A stretch of 64,000 nucleotides of DNA from assembly GCA_949318235.1 (NCBI GenBank), contig OX439133.1, positions 32,161,752 through 32,225,751 on the forward strand, in the 5' to 3' direction. The notes beneath the pieces were generated by a model that was given only the letters and a program-made list of their open reading frames with translations, ran no database searches and was not told the DNA's origin. This document shows, in pieces, positions 37,801 to 50,419 of the stretch; position 1 is the stretch's first letter; each line of letters begins with the position of its first letter. A program made the translations under genes and the position numbers. Origin of the DNA: Ecdyonurus torrentis. Lineage: Eukaryota; Arthropoda; Insecta; Ephemeroptera; Heptageniidae.

Positions 37801-39556
37801 AAAAAAATTATATGCTCAACGGCAACTTACTTTTACTGGCTCAAAAAACAAGATGTGTATGTTTGTTATGTGGTGGCCTATGTACTAGGTACCACTTACT
37901 TCATTGTTCATCTCGGACCCTATCATTAAGCCAATATGCAAAAATGTAGACTTATAGAGTGCAATGTAAATATATATGTATAAGTACACCTTGGTGTTTA
38001 ATAAATAAAATAAATAAAAACAAGATTATTAAATTTTTTTATTATTATTATTTTTTTTTGCCAGCCAATTATTGTTAAGGAGCCTCTTTATACTTTACAG
38101 AACAAACTCAACTCATATTGAAATAAAAGTAACCCAAAGGTTCATTCACATTTGTTTTACTAGTATTATTATAAAGCTTTGCGCGTCTCATTCCCATTTA
38201 AAATTATATTACTCAACAATTAATGTGCTGAGCAGAGTTAATATAAATAAATGAATCTGTGAATGCACAATTAAAGGAGCATTCACATATTGATTTATTT
38301 GATAATGTTACGCCACAAATTGTTACATAGTATAGTTTTAAATGAGACTAATTATTTTGCTGCGGAAACTTATTATATAGTAAATAAATGAATATGATAT
38401 TTCACCCTGACAGTGACATTAAAAAAAAAAAAAAAAAAAAAAAAAATTGTGTGATATAAAAATTACTTCTTTTCAAATAAAAAGAACAGTTTTTTTTTCT
38501 TTTTAGTTTTTTTTAACGTATTACAGTTTTGTTATTCTATAATAGTACGAGTCATTTGAGTGCAATTAAAAAAACTGATTATTGTGCCCTTACAATTATT
38601 ACTTTCAGTCTAATTAAACCACAAATATACCTCACTTAGAGCCATAAGATATTTTAGCCTATTATAACATGTTGTAACTTGTTGTACTATTACAATATAG
38701 TGTATTATAATATGCCTGTAGCATACAGACGATAATTAAGCGAATGAAAGATGAGCTTACTAATTACCCCCTCGCGGTATCTGCCACAATTAACACGCGC
38801 TTTAATTACCTACCCCTATTAATTAACATAACCCTCAAGTTGAAATTTTAAATACGCACCACCGCTATAATGTAATATACCACAGAGTAACAATTTTTTT
38901 TATTTAATAACATTTTCGGTTTACTTAATTTAATTACTTTTAAGATTGTTTTTTTTTATATATTTGCATCTTAAATACTTTTATTTAATTTTTTTTTAGT
39001 ATTTTTTAATAATTTTAGAAATTTTAATTTTAGTTTATAAATTTATTATGTACTTGTCATATATGGTACAGTTTTAACAAATAATGTTGGTTTCATGTCG
39101 TACTGTATCGTAAAACCGATTCATAATATTCCTTCTACCAAATCATGCAAGTGGTTCAAAGTGTTAATTATTCAAAATTAATTAAAAATTTCTCTTTATC
39201 TCAAGTAACAATTACGTAAAGTTTTTTTTAATTACTATAGCATTTCATTTATTTAATTTTAATTTTCTTTATTTTTTTAGTCCTATATACTGTATATATT
39301 TAGGAAATCACTGAAACCTTAAGTCTTTAAGACAGTTTTGTTAACATGATTTGCAATTTGCAAATATATGAAATACTACGATACGTAAAAAAAGGAGCCT
39401 CCAGTGTAATGAAATTCACAAGAGCTTCAAAAGTTTGTCGAGTGACGAGCGCGATGCGCATGACTGAAGTTTAAAAGTTAATGCTGCAAATGAGGTAACT
39501 ACTGCGTTGATTATTTGACTATCAAAGTTTTATTTTTTTTCCTATATTTTTTCTGC

Positions 39557-39920
39557 AAAAGGAATAGACGAGAAGAAAAGATAAGTATTTATATCACAAA
39601 ACAAAACACTTAATGGGACTTACATAAATAACTTTACTTTGTATCAAAACCCAACTGTAGCTCCGTATAACAGTGATCATAAAATTTCGATTTATGCAAC
39701 CCGCACAACATTTGTTACTAATTTTTGCATCTTTCTGACGTCAGAAACATGAATAGTCACACAAATTGCATATACTTTACAGCATTTTCACGCTCTCTCG
39801 TGGGGCTACATTCGTGGGGCTACATTAATATTCTGGTAAACAAAAATTTCATCAGTTTTGAAGATCCCATTTCGTGTTTTATTCATTAAAAAGCACATGT
39901 TGTTGTCTATGGCTAAAGCA
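39557..39920 (+). mobile_element. MITE family G, copy 1
   Basis: Shared landmarks are AAGGAATAGAC at the start, TTTATGCAACCCGCACAACA, CTGACGTCAGAAACATGAAT, CACGCTCTCTCGTGGGGCTA and AAAAGCACATGTTG. A short internal duplication repeats CGTGGGGCTACATT. Confidence 0.7.
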
Positions 39921-40023
39921 TAGTAATATTGTATGTAAAAATATTGGCGGGTCATGTCATAATACTAATAAATCTCATAATGCAAAAATATTGAACTTTT
40001 TATTATCTCTTATGACTGATTGA

Positions 40024-40352
40024 CAGCAAGGTGATTGCATTTATATAAAAGTTAACGCCATATGTGAACACTAAATAACAAGGGCCAACATGGGAAAATA
40101 ACATATATTGAGAATTTAAAAATACTTAATTACTTAGCAATATTTTTGAGAGCTTTGATGCTGCTAACAGAGGTTGATCTAGGTTTACAAGTATATATGC
40201 GAGAAAAATAATATAACAAAAAGAAAATTAAATAGTTTAACAGAGAAAATGGACAAAGCCCATGTTTATTTTATGCCAATCAATGCTATTCATGGCTTTA
40301 GTATGGCGTCGAAGTTCATTTAGTCTGACGTCATGAGCACACCTTGTAATGA
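40024..40352 (-). mobile_element. MITE family A, copy 4 (diverged)
   Basis: It contains AAGGTGATTGCATTTATA at the left, AGTATGGCGTCGAAGTTCAT near the right and GAGCACACCTTG at the end. Orientation is as copies 2 and 6. Confidence 0.6.
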
Positions 40353-40385
40353 TATTGAAATTTGATTTAAACACATCTAAAATCT

Positions 40386-40717
40386 AGAAAGGAAGTGCCG
40401 GAAACGGAAATTACTTGAAGGTAAAAGTGAGAGAAAACTTCGCACCAGCAGCATTGCTGAGCCACCTTCAAGTTTTATAATCACGTGGTTTCCTTTTCCG
40501 ACACTTCTGCTTCCGGTTTTTAGCTTTTCATGAAGCACTGACCTCTTATGTTTACTCAAAATGCCGGAAAAAGAAAACAAGTGATATTTTAAGTGGGAGG
40601 TGATCAGGCCTATAGCTTGCTTGCTGTTGGTCCGAAGTTGTCTCCCACTGTTACCATTACGTGGTTTCCTCTTCCGGCACTTCCTTTTCCGGTATTTTGA
40701 GTAAACATAAGCGGTCA
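40386..40717. mobile_element. MITE family I: one full and one partial copy, adjacent
   Basis: The full copy (40539-40717) has inverted ends TGACCTCTTATGTTTACTCA and complement ending GCGGTCA, and interior GGAAGTGCCGGAA-type repeats. The partial copy (40386 to about 40522) lies to the left and shares GGAAGTGCCGGAAACGG and complement. Confidence 0.7.
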
Positions 40718-41144
40718 ATGATCACAGTAAAACAGGAAGCTTGAAGTCCAGTTCTTCGATTCGTCAGGGTGGCCAAATTTAAGCCACCACAGGGCTGAAA
40801 ATCACGCTTCCAGTTTAATTGTGGGTCCGCCTTTAATCAGACACTCATTATAGCATAACTTACGTAGTTTTCTACTTTCCGTGCAGCCAATATCGTATAG
40901 GACTATCTCTCCTTACATTAGATAGCTAACATGAATGTTAGGGCGTAGACAACAAGTTGGCACTTTGGCAAAATGTCACACCGGCAACACTAAAACTATA
41001 ATAATTACTTGGGGTGAACCTGAATTTGACGAGACACTTAAAACCTCTCCACAAACTTCAACCCTTGTATAATTTAACTTGTCTCTAAACTATTAAGTTG
41101 GATACTACAAAACTATCGCCGTGAAAATAGCAAACAGATGTTTT

Positions 41145-41340
41145 TTAATAATGATAATAATAATAATAAGTTTATTAAGAAACACACATGGCTACTTCAG
41201 CTATATGTTCTTGACCAGAATATTACAACAGAAGCTCACGTTAAGCAAGCAATAACATTACAGCAAACAAAACTATTAGAAATGAAGTAGTGCTGAAATA
41301 AGTATAGACCATTGGGTAAAAAAGTATTACCTTGAAAATA
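41145..41340 (-). mobile_element. LINE 3'-end fragment with (ATT)n tail
   Basis: On the minus strand it ends AATAAACTT followed by an (ATT)n tail (41145-41168 on the plus strand). The LINE at 51469-52933 has the same kind of end. No ORF is left. Confidence 0.45.
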
Positions 41341-41451
41341 AATAAAATTAAAATAAAATATTGCATATATTACTTACAGTAGTATAATCTACTTAATAGA
41401 TAACTGTGATATAACATTTTTCTAGCATTTTAACATGCTTGCCTATTTTAT

Positions 41452-41780
<329 letters not shown>

Positions 41781-42049
41781 ATAATTAAAGGGGACCATCA
41801 TTCATACGCCTATAATATTTCACTTCTTTTAACCTTTTCCAACTTTTAAAAACTGCAAACTGTGGTTAAAAATTATAAAGTATAGGTTACTAATTAGAAT
41901 TTATGACATAACAATACACAAAAATTAAAATTGTAAAGCAGTTTTACCAGTTATCTTTCCATGTTGTGAGCTTACATAATGCAGAAGGATTAGGAGATGT
42001 TAAATATTTTTGTATAAATACCATCTTTTAAAATTAATGTTATTATAAT

Positions 42050-42300
42050 TCAAAATATATTTATTTATTTCTTTCATCTTACAATGAAAATACACAAAAA
42101 TTATATAACTTGTGTTCGTCTAGTTTATTGTACATTTTGATTATACAATTAGAAATGATAGTCAATACATTCAATAATTCACAGCATCTGTGTATACAAT
42201 AAATAATAGTATAATAAACAAAATTACAAATGTTTTTATAGAGAATGTAAGTATGGTCTTGTAAAAATTTAGAAAAAAAATAAATATATATATACAAGAA
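42050..42300 (-). mobile_element. LINE 3' UTR fragment related to 25253-26045
   Basis: It opens with CAAAATATATTTATTTATTT and contains AGAAATGATAGTCA, as in the copy at 25253. It is diverged and has no coding part. Confidence 0.4.
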
Positions 42301-42397
42301 AAAAAGTAAATAAAAAAATAATAAATAAATAATGCAAAAATTACAAAGATTTTTATTTTTTTGTTGTTTTGTTTTCTTAATTCCATGGGTAGACAGT

Positions 42398-42581
42398 GAC
42401 CGCTTATGTTTACTCAAAATTCGGAAAAGGAAGTGCCAGAAGAGGAAACCACGTGACCGTAAAGTGGGAGGCTGGTGGGAGGTAGCTCAGGCCTATAGCT
42501 TGCTGCTGGCACCAACTTTTCTGTCACTTTTACCTCTTCCTGCACTTCCTTTTCAACATTTTGAGTAAACATAAGCGGTCA
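42398..42581. mobile_element. MITE family I, complete copy
   Basis: Ends are TGACCGCTTATGTTTACTCA and complement. The interior has GGAAGTGCCAGAAGAGGAAA and GGTAGCTCAGGCCTATAGC. It lies about 150 bp before exon 2. Confidence 0.8.
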
Positions 42582-42733
42582 GTTTTAGAACAGGATATTT
42601 TGTGTTATATTGAAGTTCCCAACTTGTAAATAGAGAATTTTTATTATTATTTTAAAAACCAAAATCATTTTAATTTTTAAGCAAGATATAATTACTAATT
42701 AATATTTAACTCTATGACATTGCAATGTTACAG

Positions 42734-42879
42734 ACACGTAACCGCTCACGGATGGACGCGCGACACGGCACGAGTGCAACAAGGCTCGACCTACCTCGTG
42801 TTTTGTGATGCTTTACTTGAGGAATGTCAGGCTTTGCAGTGGTCCAGAGACTCAGAGGCGAGGCTGTGGGATGCAATGG
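42734..42879 (+). CDS. Exon 2 of the secreted/membrane protein gene
   Basis: This is a 146-nt GC- and CpG-rich island in AT-rich DNA, bounded by an acceptor (GCAATGTTACAG) and a strong donor (ATGG|GTGAGT). Only one frame is open. It starts one base into the exon, which is exactly the phase left by exon 1 at 30436 (AG plus A gives Arg). The peptide contains HGWTRDTARVQQGSTYLVFC, then EECQALQWSRDSEARLWDAM. A G-x-T-Y-L-V-F strand after a variable loop is where NTR/NtA-like domains carry a conserved strand, so it is consistent with the loose resemblance noted for exon 1. Two cysteines (one after LVF, one after EE) could be disulphide-bonded. It could instead belong to a separate gene. The next exon is not found in the window. 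Confidence 0.65.
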
Positions 42880-43045
42880 GTGAGTAAAACAATCCAATAA
42901 TAAGCAGTTAACAATTATCATGCAAGAGTGTGGGATTATTTTTTATTTTTATTTATTTATCTACCGAGATTAAATCTAAAAAGTTCCTAAACAGATATAA
43001 GCCTAAGGTAAGGAACTTTTTAGATTTACTATCAGTACCTGCATT

Positions 43046-43078
<33 letters not shown>

Positions 43079-43360
43079 GTGCGGAATAAATTGATTACGT
43101 AATACAAGTTGCACTGAAAAAAATACTACATTTAAAGCATGATTAATGAATGATAATAAATTTAAAGGGCTATATAATTAAAATTTAACAATACAAAATT
43201 ACATCTGAATATAAAATTATTGTTTAAATAATACATACTGTACACACCGTCAAAAATAAATACGCAAAAATTATGGTAGCTCATTGTATTGTATACTGAT
43301 TGTAGGAGAGAGAAATGAAATAATTTTTTTTGATTTTTTGAATTTTGAATTGTCAGCACA
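42880..43360 (+). other. Start of proposed intron 2
   Basis: GTGAGT donor followed by AT-rich sequence. A T run lies at 43049-43076, flanked by TAAAAAGTTCC and its complement near 42970 and 43010, a small hairpin. No gene is seen. Confidence 0.4.
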
Positions 43361-43363
43361 ATA

Positions 43364-43574
43364 GAGGTTATCGGTTTAAAAAAAATCTATGACTTAAAAC
43401 ACGTAAAAGTATGTCTAGTACTTCTCATTTACGTATCTCCGGAATCGGTGGAGTAGTTCTTTCAAAAACTGAAGAAGAAGAAGAAGAAATAAAAACAACA
43501 ACAACAACAAAAACAAAAACAATAAGCGTAATGTTAAATTACGGGACCCTTCAGTATCCCCGCGCGCTAAACTA
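43364..43574 (-). mobile_element. MITE family B, copy 7
   Basis: It runs GAGGTTATCGGTTTA, AACACGTAAAAGTATGTCTA, CCGGAATCGGTGGAGTAGTT, to CCCCGCGCGCTAAAC. The central low-complexity site carries (GAA)n and (CAA)n instead of T. Confidence 0.75.
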
Positions 43575-43716
43575 AATAATTTCCATTTATTTAAATCAAT
43601 ATAAACTATTTTATACAACAAAATATTAATAACAATGTACCACACTTTAGCACAATTATTATGTTGTATTGCATAATTATCTATGATCATTATAATTATT
43701 AGCATCATATATTATG

Positions 43717-43859
43717 TAACGTCATTAACCGCTCTTGCCATATTGTTTTGTGAATGGAAAATAAATTATAAATCAATGACCCCGGACAGATCAAGGTTGA
43801 TTTTCAGGTTTGTTAGTATATTACACAACTTTTTTGTTCAAGGTGTTCTACGCCTTTAA
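43717..43859 (-). mobile_element. MITE family H, copy 3 (partial)
   Basis: One end is preserved: TTTTTTGTTCAAGGTGTTCT, ACGCCTTTAA. The other end is lost. Confidence 0.6.
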
Positions 43860-44284
43860 CCTTTTTTTTTAAGGTACATCAGAAATAACTTTTAAGATTT
43901 GATAAATTTATTTTAAAATATTTATAATGTTCAAAAAAGTAATAAAAACACACACTGATTAAATGTACCGTAAATTAAATATGTGGTCAGAATTACGAGA
44001 TAATTGATTTGTAGCCATAAATGAAATGTCAGTTATATTCACAATAAATAATGTAACCACGTAAATTTGATTGACAATTAGTCTGTCACCTAATGGAAAT
44101 GTTGTGTGTTTATAATTATAGAGAGATGTGCAAATTTGCTATTATATTTAAATATGTATCATATTTTCAATGAAGGTATTATTATACAAAATAGAATTAA
44201 CTTCTAATGTCATATAAATTGAATGGTCATTGTGACAAAGTAATTATTGATGAATTTTGATTGTAATATCAATGGAAATACATC

Positions 44285-44800
44285 AGTGCGGAGGTTATCG
44301 TCTTAGAAAAATTCTTAAAAATTTCTGTCTTAAAAAACGTAAAAGTATGTCTAGTATTAAATATCTCCGAATCGGTGCACAAATTTTGTCAAAAATCACA
44401 TAAAAGAGCTTGTTATTTAAAGTATAGTGAATCTCATTAACAGTGATTGGATGACCAACAAAATAGGACATATTCATTGGTTGATTTTGTTTTTTGAGCT
44501 GATAAAAGTGAGTCGCAAGATGAGCATGGAATTTTTTATGAAGTTTCGTTCATTTTTATCAGTTCTAAAGTTCCAAACGAAGAAATAACAATGATCAACC
44601 GTATACAGTAAATAAATGTAAGTAAACAACGACGTCATGATCAGATGTTTTTATAACAAAGAAAAAATTTCGAAGCTGGCTCAAGAGTTGTGTGTAGTTT
44701 ATAGAACGAACTAAGGTGTTTCTCTCCTCTCCATAAACATAATGTAAAAATTATGGGACTCTTAGCAGTCTTAGCTTTTCTCGCACGCTATCTATACCAA
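44285..44800 (-). mobile_element. MITE family B, copy 8, interrupted by a family C relative
   Basis: B sequence lies at 44285-44400 (GGAGGTTATCGTCTTAG, ACGTAAAAGTATGTCTAGT) and 44735-44800 (CATAATGTAAAAATTATGGG, CTTAGCTTTTCTCGCACGCT). Between them is about 335 bp related to family C (AACAATGATCAACC, CGACGTCATGATCAGATG, GAAGCTGGCTCAA). Confidence 0.65.
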
Positions 44801-44935
44801 TATGCTCCAATGGAGTAGAATTGAGTAGAATTGTCCATTGTGAAAGCAGCTTATGAGTGAGCTATTTACAAAACTTATCAGGTGTAAACCTCGCCCTTTC
44901 AATTGATTTACATACTTCATTCGTTCGTTCGTGTA

Positions 44936-45231
44936 TAGGGTGTATGCGCATGACGTCATATTTAATAATCTTGGACGCCATACTAGAGTAATGAGAAGCA
45001 GTGCTCAGCAGTCATTTTTGGCTATTTTCTTTAGGAAATCAGTTAATATTTATTAGTATTTTTCTCATGTGCACATTTGAGAAATTCAACCTATATTAAC
45101 AGTATCAATGCTCTCAAAAATTTATTGTTAGTATTTTTAAACTATCAAAATAGGTCATTTACCTATGAAATCCATGTTATTGAGTGATCCAACATGACGT
45201 CGACTTTAACTTGAATGCATACACTCTATTA
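44936..45231 (+). mobile_element. MITE family A, copy 5 (complete)
   Basis: It starts TATAGGGTGTATGCGCATGA and ends TTGAATGCATACACTCTATT. The interior matches copy 1. Confidence 0.8.
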
Positions 45232-45795
45232 ATATCGAAGCTAAATTAATATCATTATAATAAAATCCCATAATAAATGACAAAATTTGCATGCATATAT
45301 CTTTGTTTTACTTAAATCGATATTGTTGAGCAATGTTAGGTGAAGTTGACTATATATATGTGCAGGTCTGGATGTCAAATACTTTATAGCTTAAAGTATG
45401 TGGGCGTTGACATCACGTGACCTCTTAACCTACATTACACCTTATATGAATATAAACTTATACTCTACATTATTGATATTTTATATATTATGCAAACAAA
45501 TTTTTTTTAGTAAAAAATTAATATATATTTTACTTGCAAAAAAAAAATCTGTTTAAATATTTTAACATATTAATTTTATATTTTAAATAAATGTATTATA
45601 ACTTTAAATATAAAATACATTTATAAATTATATTTTACAATTATGAGCTGCATATACATTGTAGTAATGTAAATCTGTTCCATAAAATGAGTTGTCGAAG
45701 ACTAAAAAATTGAGTGAATATCTGAAATCTTACCATCTGAACGCTAGGGAAATTTAAAGTTTGTTCAAAAGTAATGTATGTTAATATGATGCAAA

Positions 45796-47980
45796 CATGG
45801 AGCTTTCTAACGAAATGACGGTTGGTTCAAATTTTGACCTTGAGCGAATTACGGCAACAGTGTCGTGGGGACCAGATTCAAATAAAAGCAATGGATTGCA
45901 TAGGAGAGCGTATTGATTTTGATTTAATTAAAATAGAAAGAGGTAAAAAGTCGCGGTTTTCGGTCGTGGTCTGATTAGATGAACATCTTAGCTTTCGATT
46001 GATATGATTTTGGCTCCAAAAAAATAATTATTATTAATTAACACAGGTAATTAAAAAATACCTTATGAATAGTGCTGATATAAAAATTGTTGACAATCGA
46101 ATATAAAATGAACTAGAACCATGAAAATTGGTACAAAGGTAGATCAATACCTTAGTCATTAGTTATCAAAAGGTTGATTACCTAACCCACCCCTAAAGGG
46201 TGTAAAAAGGGTAGTTAACCCCCGAAAATTAAACTAATCCGATTTCAAAAGTTTTAACGATGTTGGTGGGGTAAAGTGACCCGCCTAAGAAGACTGTGAT
46301 ATTAATTTTTGTTAATTTCCACCCCTAACCGACCTAAGGGGTAGTTTACCCTTAAAGTTGCATCATTTCGAATTTGTAGGTTTTCAACAAAACAAACGTT
46401 GTTTCCGGGGTTTCCAAACTTGCTGAAGACAATGGTGCACTCAAAAATTTTCTAGCTTCAACCCCTAAAGAGCAAGGGGTAGTTTTAACCCTAACTTCCA
46501 ATTAAATCAAAAATAAAAGTGTGTCATTTCCGGTGAGAAGCAAAATGCTAAAAATATAAGTGGTAGTTTTAAATTTTTATCTTCCACCCCTAACGTGCTA
46601 GGGGGTAGTTTTCACCCTTAAATTGAATTTAAATAAAATCAGGCCATCAAAGTGTCATTTCTGAGGTAAAAAAATATGCTAAAGACGATGGTGAGGTTTA
46701 AAAAATTCTATCTTCAACCCCTAGCGCGTTAGGGGTAGTTTCACCCTAATTTTTGGAATAATTAATATAGACTATAAAGGTGTCGATTTAGGGGTTAAAA
46801 ATTCTTCTGAAGACGATGGTGTCACTTAGAAATTTTTATCTTCAACCCCTAACTTGCTAGGGGTAGTTTTAGCCAATATTTTTAATTTAACTACCAAAAA
46901 AAGCTAAAAACTACCCCTAGCAGGTAAGGGGTTGAAGATAAAAATTTTAAGTGTCACCATCGTCTTCAGAAGAATTTTTAACCCCTAAATCGACACCTTT
47001 ATAGTCTATATTAATTATTCCAAAAATTAGGGTGAAACTACCCCTAGCGCGCTAGGGGTTGAAGATAGAATTTTTTAAACCTCACCATCGTCTTCAGCAT
47101 ATTTTTTTACCTCAGAAATGACACTTTGATGGCCTGATTTTATTTAAATTCAATTTAAGGGTGAAAACTACCCCCTAGCACGTTAGGGGTGGAAGATAAA
47201 AATTTAAAACTACCACTTATATTTTTAGCATTTTGCTTCTCACCGGAAATGACACACTTTTATTTTTGATTTAATTGGAAGTTAGGGTTAAAACTACCCC
47301 TTGCTCTTTAGGGGTTGAAGCTAGAAAATTTTTGAGTGCACCATTGTCTTCAGCAAGTTTGGAAACCCCGGAAACAACGTTTGTTTTGTTGAAAACCTAC
47401 AAATTCGAAATGATGCAATTTTAAGGGTAAACTACCCCTTAGGTCGGTTAGGGGTGGAAATTAACAAAAATTAATATCACAGTCTTCTTAGGCGGGTCAC
47501 TTTACCGCACCAACATCGTTAAAACTTTTGAAATCGGATTAGTTTAATTTTCGGGGGTTAACTACCCTTTTTACACCCTTTAGGGGTGGGTTAGGTAATC
47601 AACCTTTTGATAACTAATGACTAAGGTATTGATCTACCTTTGTACCAATTTTCATGGTTCTAGTTCATTTTATATTCGATTGTCAACAATTTTTATATCA
47701 GCACTATTCATAAGGTATTTTTTAATTACCTGTGTTAATTAATAATAATTATTTTTTTGGAGCCAAAATCATATCAATCGAAAGCTAAGATGTTCATCTA
47801 ATCAGACCACGACCGAAAACCGCGACTTTTTACCTCTTTCTATTTTAATTAAATCAAAATCAATACGCTCTCCTATGCAATCCATTGCTTTTATTTGAAT
47901 CTGGTCCCCACGACACTGTTGCCGTAATTCGCTCAAGGTCAAAATTTGAACCAACCGTCATTTCGTTAGAAAGCTCCATG
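45796..47980. mobile_element. FB3: 2.2-kb palindromic foldback with ~128-bp modules
   Basis: Arms of about 1.08 kb meet near 46888. Tips are CATGGAGCTTTCTAACGAAA and complement. Inside each arm a module of about 125-135 bp recurs: ACCCCTAA...TTAGGGGTAG near 46190, 46320, 46460, 46585, 46713 and 46841, with complements in the other arm. Each module also carries GAAGACGATGGTG or a variant. Modules share phrases with FB1 (CCGGGGTT followed by AAGACGATGGTG). No ORF is present and no clear target duplication was identified. Confidence 0.85.
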
Positions 47981-48104
47981 GAATATATTGAAGTTATTCC
48001 TATTTTAAGAAAAATTTCAAACTATGGGCCAATTTTTAAAATCGATTTATAAACTTAAAATTAATAATATTCTTTGAACTTATTATTGGGGGACAAATTC
48101 AATG

Positions 48105-48337
48105 CAGGTTATTGGTTTAGCGCGCAAGGAGATGCGGGGAAAGCTAAGGGTCCCCTAATTTAACATTACGCTTATGGGGAAAAGCACGTTTTTTTTTTTT
48201 TTTTTTTTTTTGCGATTTTTGAGAAAACTACTCCACCGATTTTGGAGAAATTTTAATGATGAGAGATTCTAGACATACTTTTACGTGTTTTAAGCCATAG
48301 TTATTTTTAAGCATTTTTTTTTAAACTGATAACCTCC
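48105..48337 (+). mobile_element. MITE family B, copy 9
   Basis: It runs AGGTTATTGGTTTAGCGCGC, GCGGGGAAAGCTAAGGGTCC, to AAACTGATAACCTCC. The central T run is about 23. Confidence 0.8.
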
Positions 48338-48469
48338 AATTTGAAAACCGTAGTATTATTTTTGTTCAATATAAATAACTAGAAAGAGTAATTTTAAAAA
48401 TAAGGATCTTCTATTTTACTATTTCCACTCCAAGTCGGTCACCCACAGTCTTAAGTTAATTAATAAATT

Positions 48470-48600
48470 GTAATGACCATTTCGGTTTGAATTTTGAAGA
48501 AAAGGATGGGCGAAATCCACAAGCGCCTTACCACGATGCGGTCTGTAGCTTGGTGAAAATAATATGGCACGCGGCAAAGAATAAGAAATTTATATAATAT
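48470..48600 (+). other. GC-richer patch, possible coding relic
   Basis: From about 48500 to 48590 one plus frame is open and reads GRNPQAPYHDAVCSLVKIIW. The base composition is unlike the surroundings. No family is recognised. It may be a relic of a transposon or an unassigned exon. Confidence 0.2.
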
Positions 48601-48814
48601 AATTAGAAAATCAGAGAAGAAAACTGTAAATCATAATATCCAAATAACTTTAATGTGATTATAAGATCTATGGGATTAATATATAAACTTTTTTTTTTTT
48701 TTTTCTCCCTGAATATTTGGATATGACATTTGTAGGCAAGAAGCTGTATGATTCCCTTTACTAAATTACATAATAAAATTATGGTAAATAGTGAATGTTG
48801 TTGAAACGTGAATT

Positions 48815-48882
48815 TTCTCACACCCACTTCCATTTACACGTACTGCGCATGCGTAAGTAGTAGAAACGGAAGCGGATGTGAC
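48815..48882. repeat. Imperfect palindrome centred on GCGCATGCG
   Basis: TCACACCCACTTCC and TTTACACGTACT on the left face AAGTAGTAGAAACGGAAG and CGGATGTGA on the right, around TGCGCATGCGTA. The centre also fits an NRF-1-type motif. It could be a MITE tip pair or a regulatory element. Confidence 0.4.
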
Positions 48883-48964
48883 TGAACTCAAAACAGTTGT
48901 TCCTTTACTATAGTCACTCTCTAAATATAGTAAAAATCTTTAAAAATTTTATTACACTTTTGAT

Positions 48965-49130
48965 TTAAGGGAGTATGGTACTGACCAAAAAAACTAGAAG
49001 TGTTTTGGGTCTAAATTTGGTGTCATTGTGTAGCTAAGGGTCACATCTAGTCGTGATAAAAATTTCATGATGTTTGACCGTCCCGAAAAAAAGAAAAAAA
49101 TTATTGAATTTAACATGGGGCTTAAAATTT
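48965..49130 (+). mobile_element. MITE family E, copy 3 (3'-truncated)
   Basis: It starts TTAAGGGAGTATGGTACTGA and contains GGTGTCATTGTGTAGCTAAG, the intact FB1 target site. It breaks off after GGGGCTTAAAATTTCC. Confidence 0.65.
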
Positions 49131-49575
49131 CCATCTTTAATTTATCATCAACATTGTTGAAATAAAGTTGTTGTGAACTTGTGAATATTATTGCTAAAAT
49201 CGGGCTGATATAATTCCTATGCATTAGCTTTTCAAGTAGTATGTCATTTACCTGCGATATCTCACAAAACGGTTTCAAAATATAAAATTAACATGACGTT
49301 AAGATGAAATGTTATACTACTTAAAAATTATGATAAACATATATTCAAAGACTATCAAATATTTTAAGTTTTAAGTTATTCCTCTTTGAAAATAATATAA
49401 ATGTAAAAAATTTAAATTTGCAGTGCCAAACTTTTTAGTCGCATGAGAAACCAATGTCCATTACATATACAAATAATGTTCTTATTCTTTATGCTAACAT
49501 GTAGCCAAAAAGAAAAAGAAGAAAAAAAAATGCGACACTGGTTGAATTCTTACTGTTTTTTGTAAACCCTGTTTT

Positions 49576-49612
49576 CTTTCACCGTAAAATGCGCATTACA
49601 TTTATAAATGTA
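49576..49612. repeat. Perfect short palindrome
   Basis: AATGCGCATTACATTTA is followed immediately by its complement. A related non-palindromic sequence (AAATGCGCATTGTATTTGAA, GATCGTCATTTTAGTAGCAG) occurs near 36590. Confidence 0.7.
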
Positions 49613-49692
49613 ATGCGCATTTTTCGGTGATTAGGTGATCGTCATTTTAGGAGCAGAAAATAGTGTTTACACACAAAATTCTTAAAACTAAA

Positions 49693-49733
<41 letters not shown>

Positions 49734-50231
49734 ATACAAAATACAAAATGTAATATAAGATAAGCTTACATTGTGTTCAAGTTTTGACGAGATGGCGATA
49801 GTGTTTCCGTTGACGGCAAAAAGTGCCCAGAGTTAGAAATTCATTAAAAACTTTAAAAGTAAAAAATAATAATAATAATAATAAATAAAAAAACTAGTTA
49901 AACATCCAAGAAGGATTGTAGTATTTTGTACTAATTTGTATATAATTTGCTGCTTACAAAATATTAAAATATTATTGTAAAAATAAAGTTTCTCATAGTA
50001 TCCTCAAGTCAGAATAACCTAGAGAGCAGGGATACCGCCTTAAAGAAGAAAATACTGAAGCACTTCTACTGTTGTAATATTTTTTTTTATGTAAATAATA
50101 TTTTAAGCGTATACACACACAGTAAAAGACCATAATGTAGAGTAAAGTACGCATAACAAAAATAAATATAAAAGCACCTAACTCTATATTTATACTGTAC
50201 ATACATTCGAGCTAAAAATTCCGCAAAGCGT

Positions 50232-50264
<33 letters not shown>

Positions 50265-50378
50265 GACTATGCGGTAAATTTTGCATGATCCGGTCGCACT
50301 AAAAGCATTTTCTTATAACTCTGTTATTTGTGTTTGAATGCCAAAGTAATATTTTATCTAGCTTAAAATTCTAGTGCA

Positions 50379-50379
50379 T

Positions 50380-50415
<36 letters not shown>
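50379..50415. repeat. (GA)n microsatellite
   Basis: A GA dinucleotide tract of about 36 bases. Homopolymer A tracts of 20-40 bases lie nearby at 49695, 50237 and 51268. Confidence 0.9.

Positions 50416-50419
<4 letters not shown>

Noticed and set aside
40377..40718. 113-aa minus-strand ORF
   Set aside because: It runs across two adjacent family I MITEs with GGAAGTGCCGG-type repeats; low-complexity Arg/Lys/Ser content.
42712..42921. 69-aa minus-strand ORF
   Set aside because: It is antisense to exon 2. The plus strand has acceptor, donor and matching phase; the minus strand does not.
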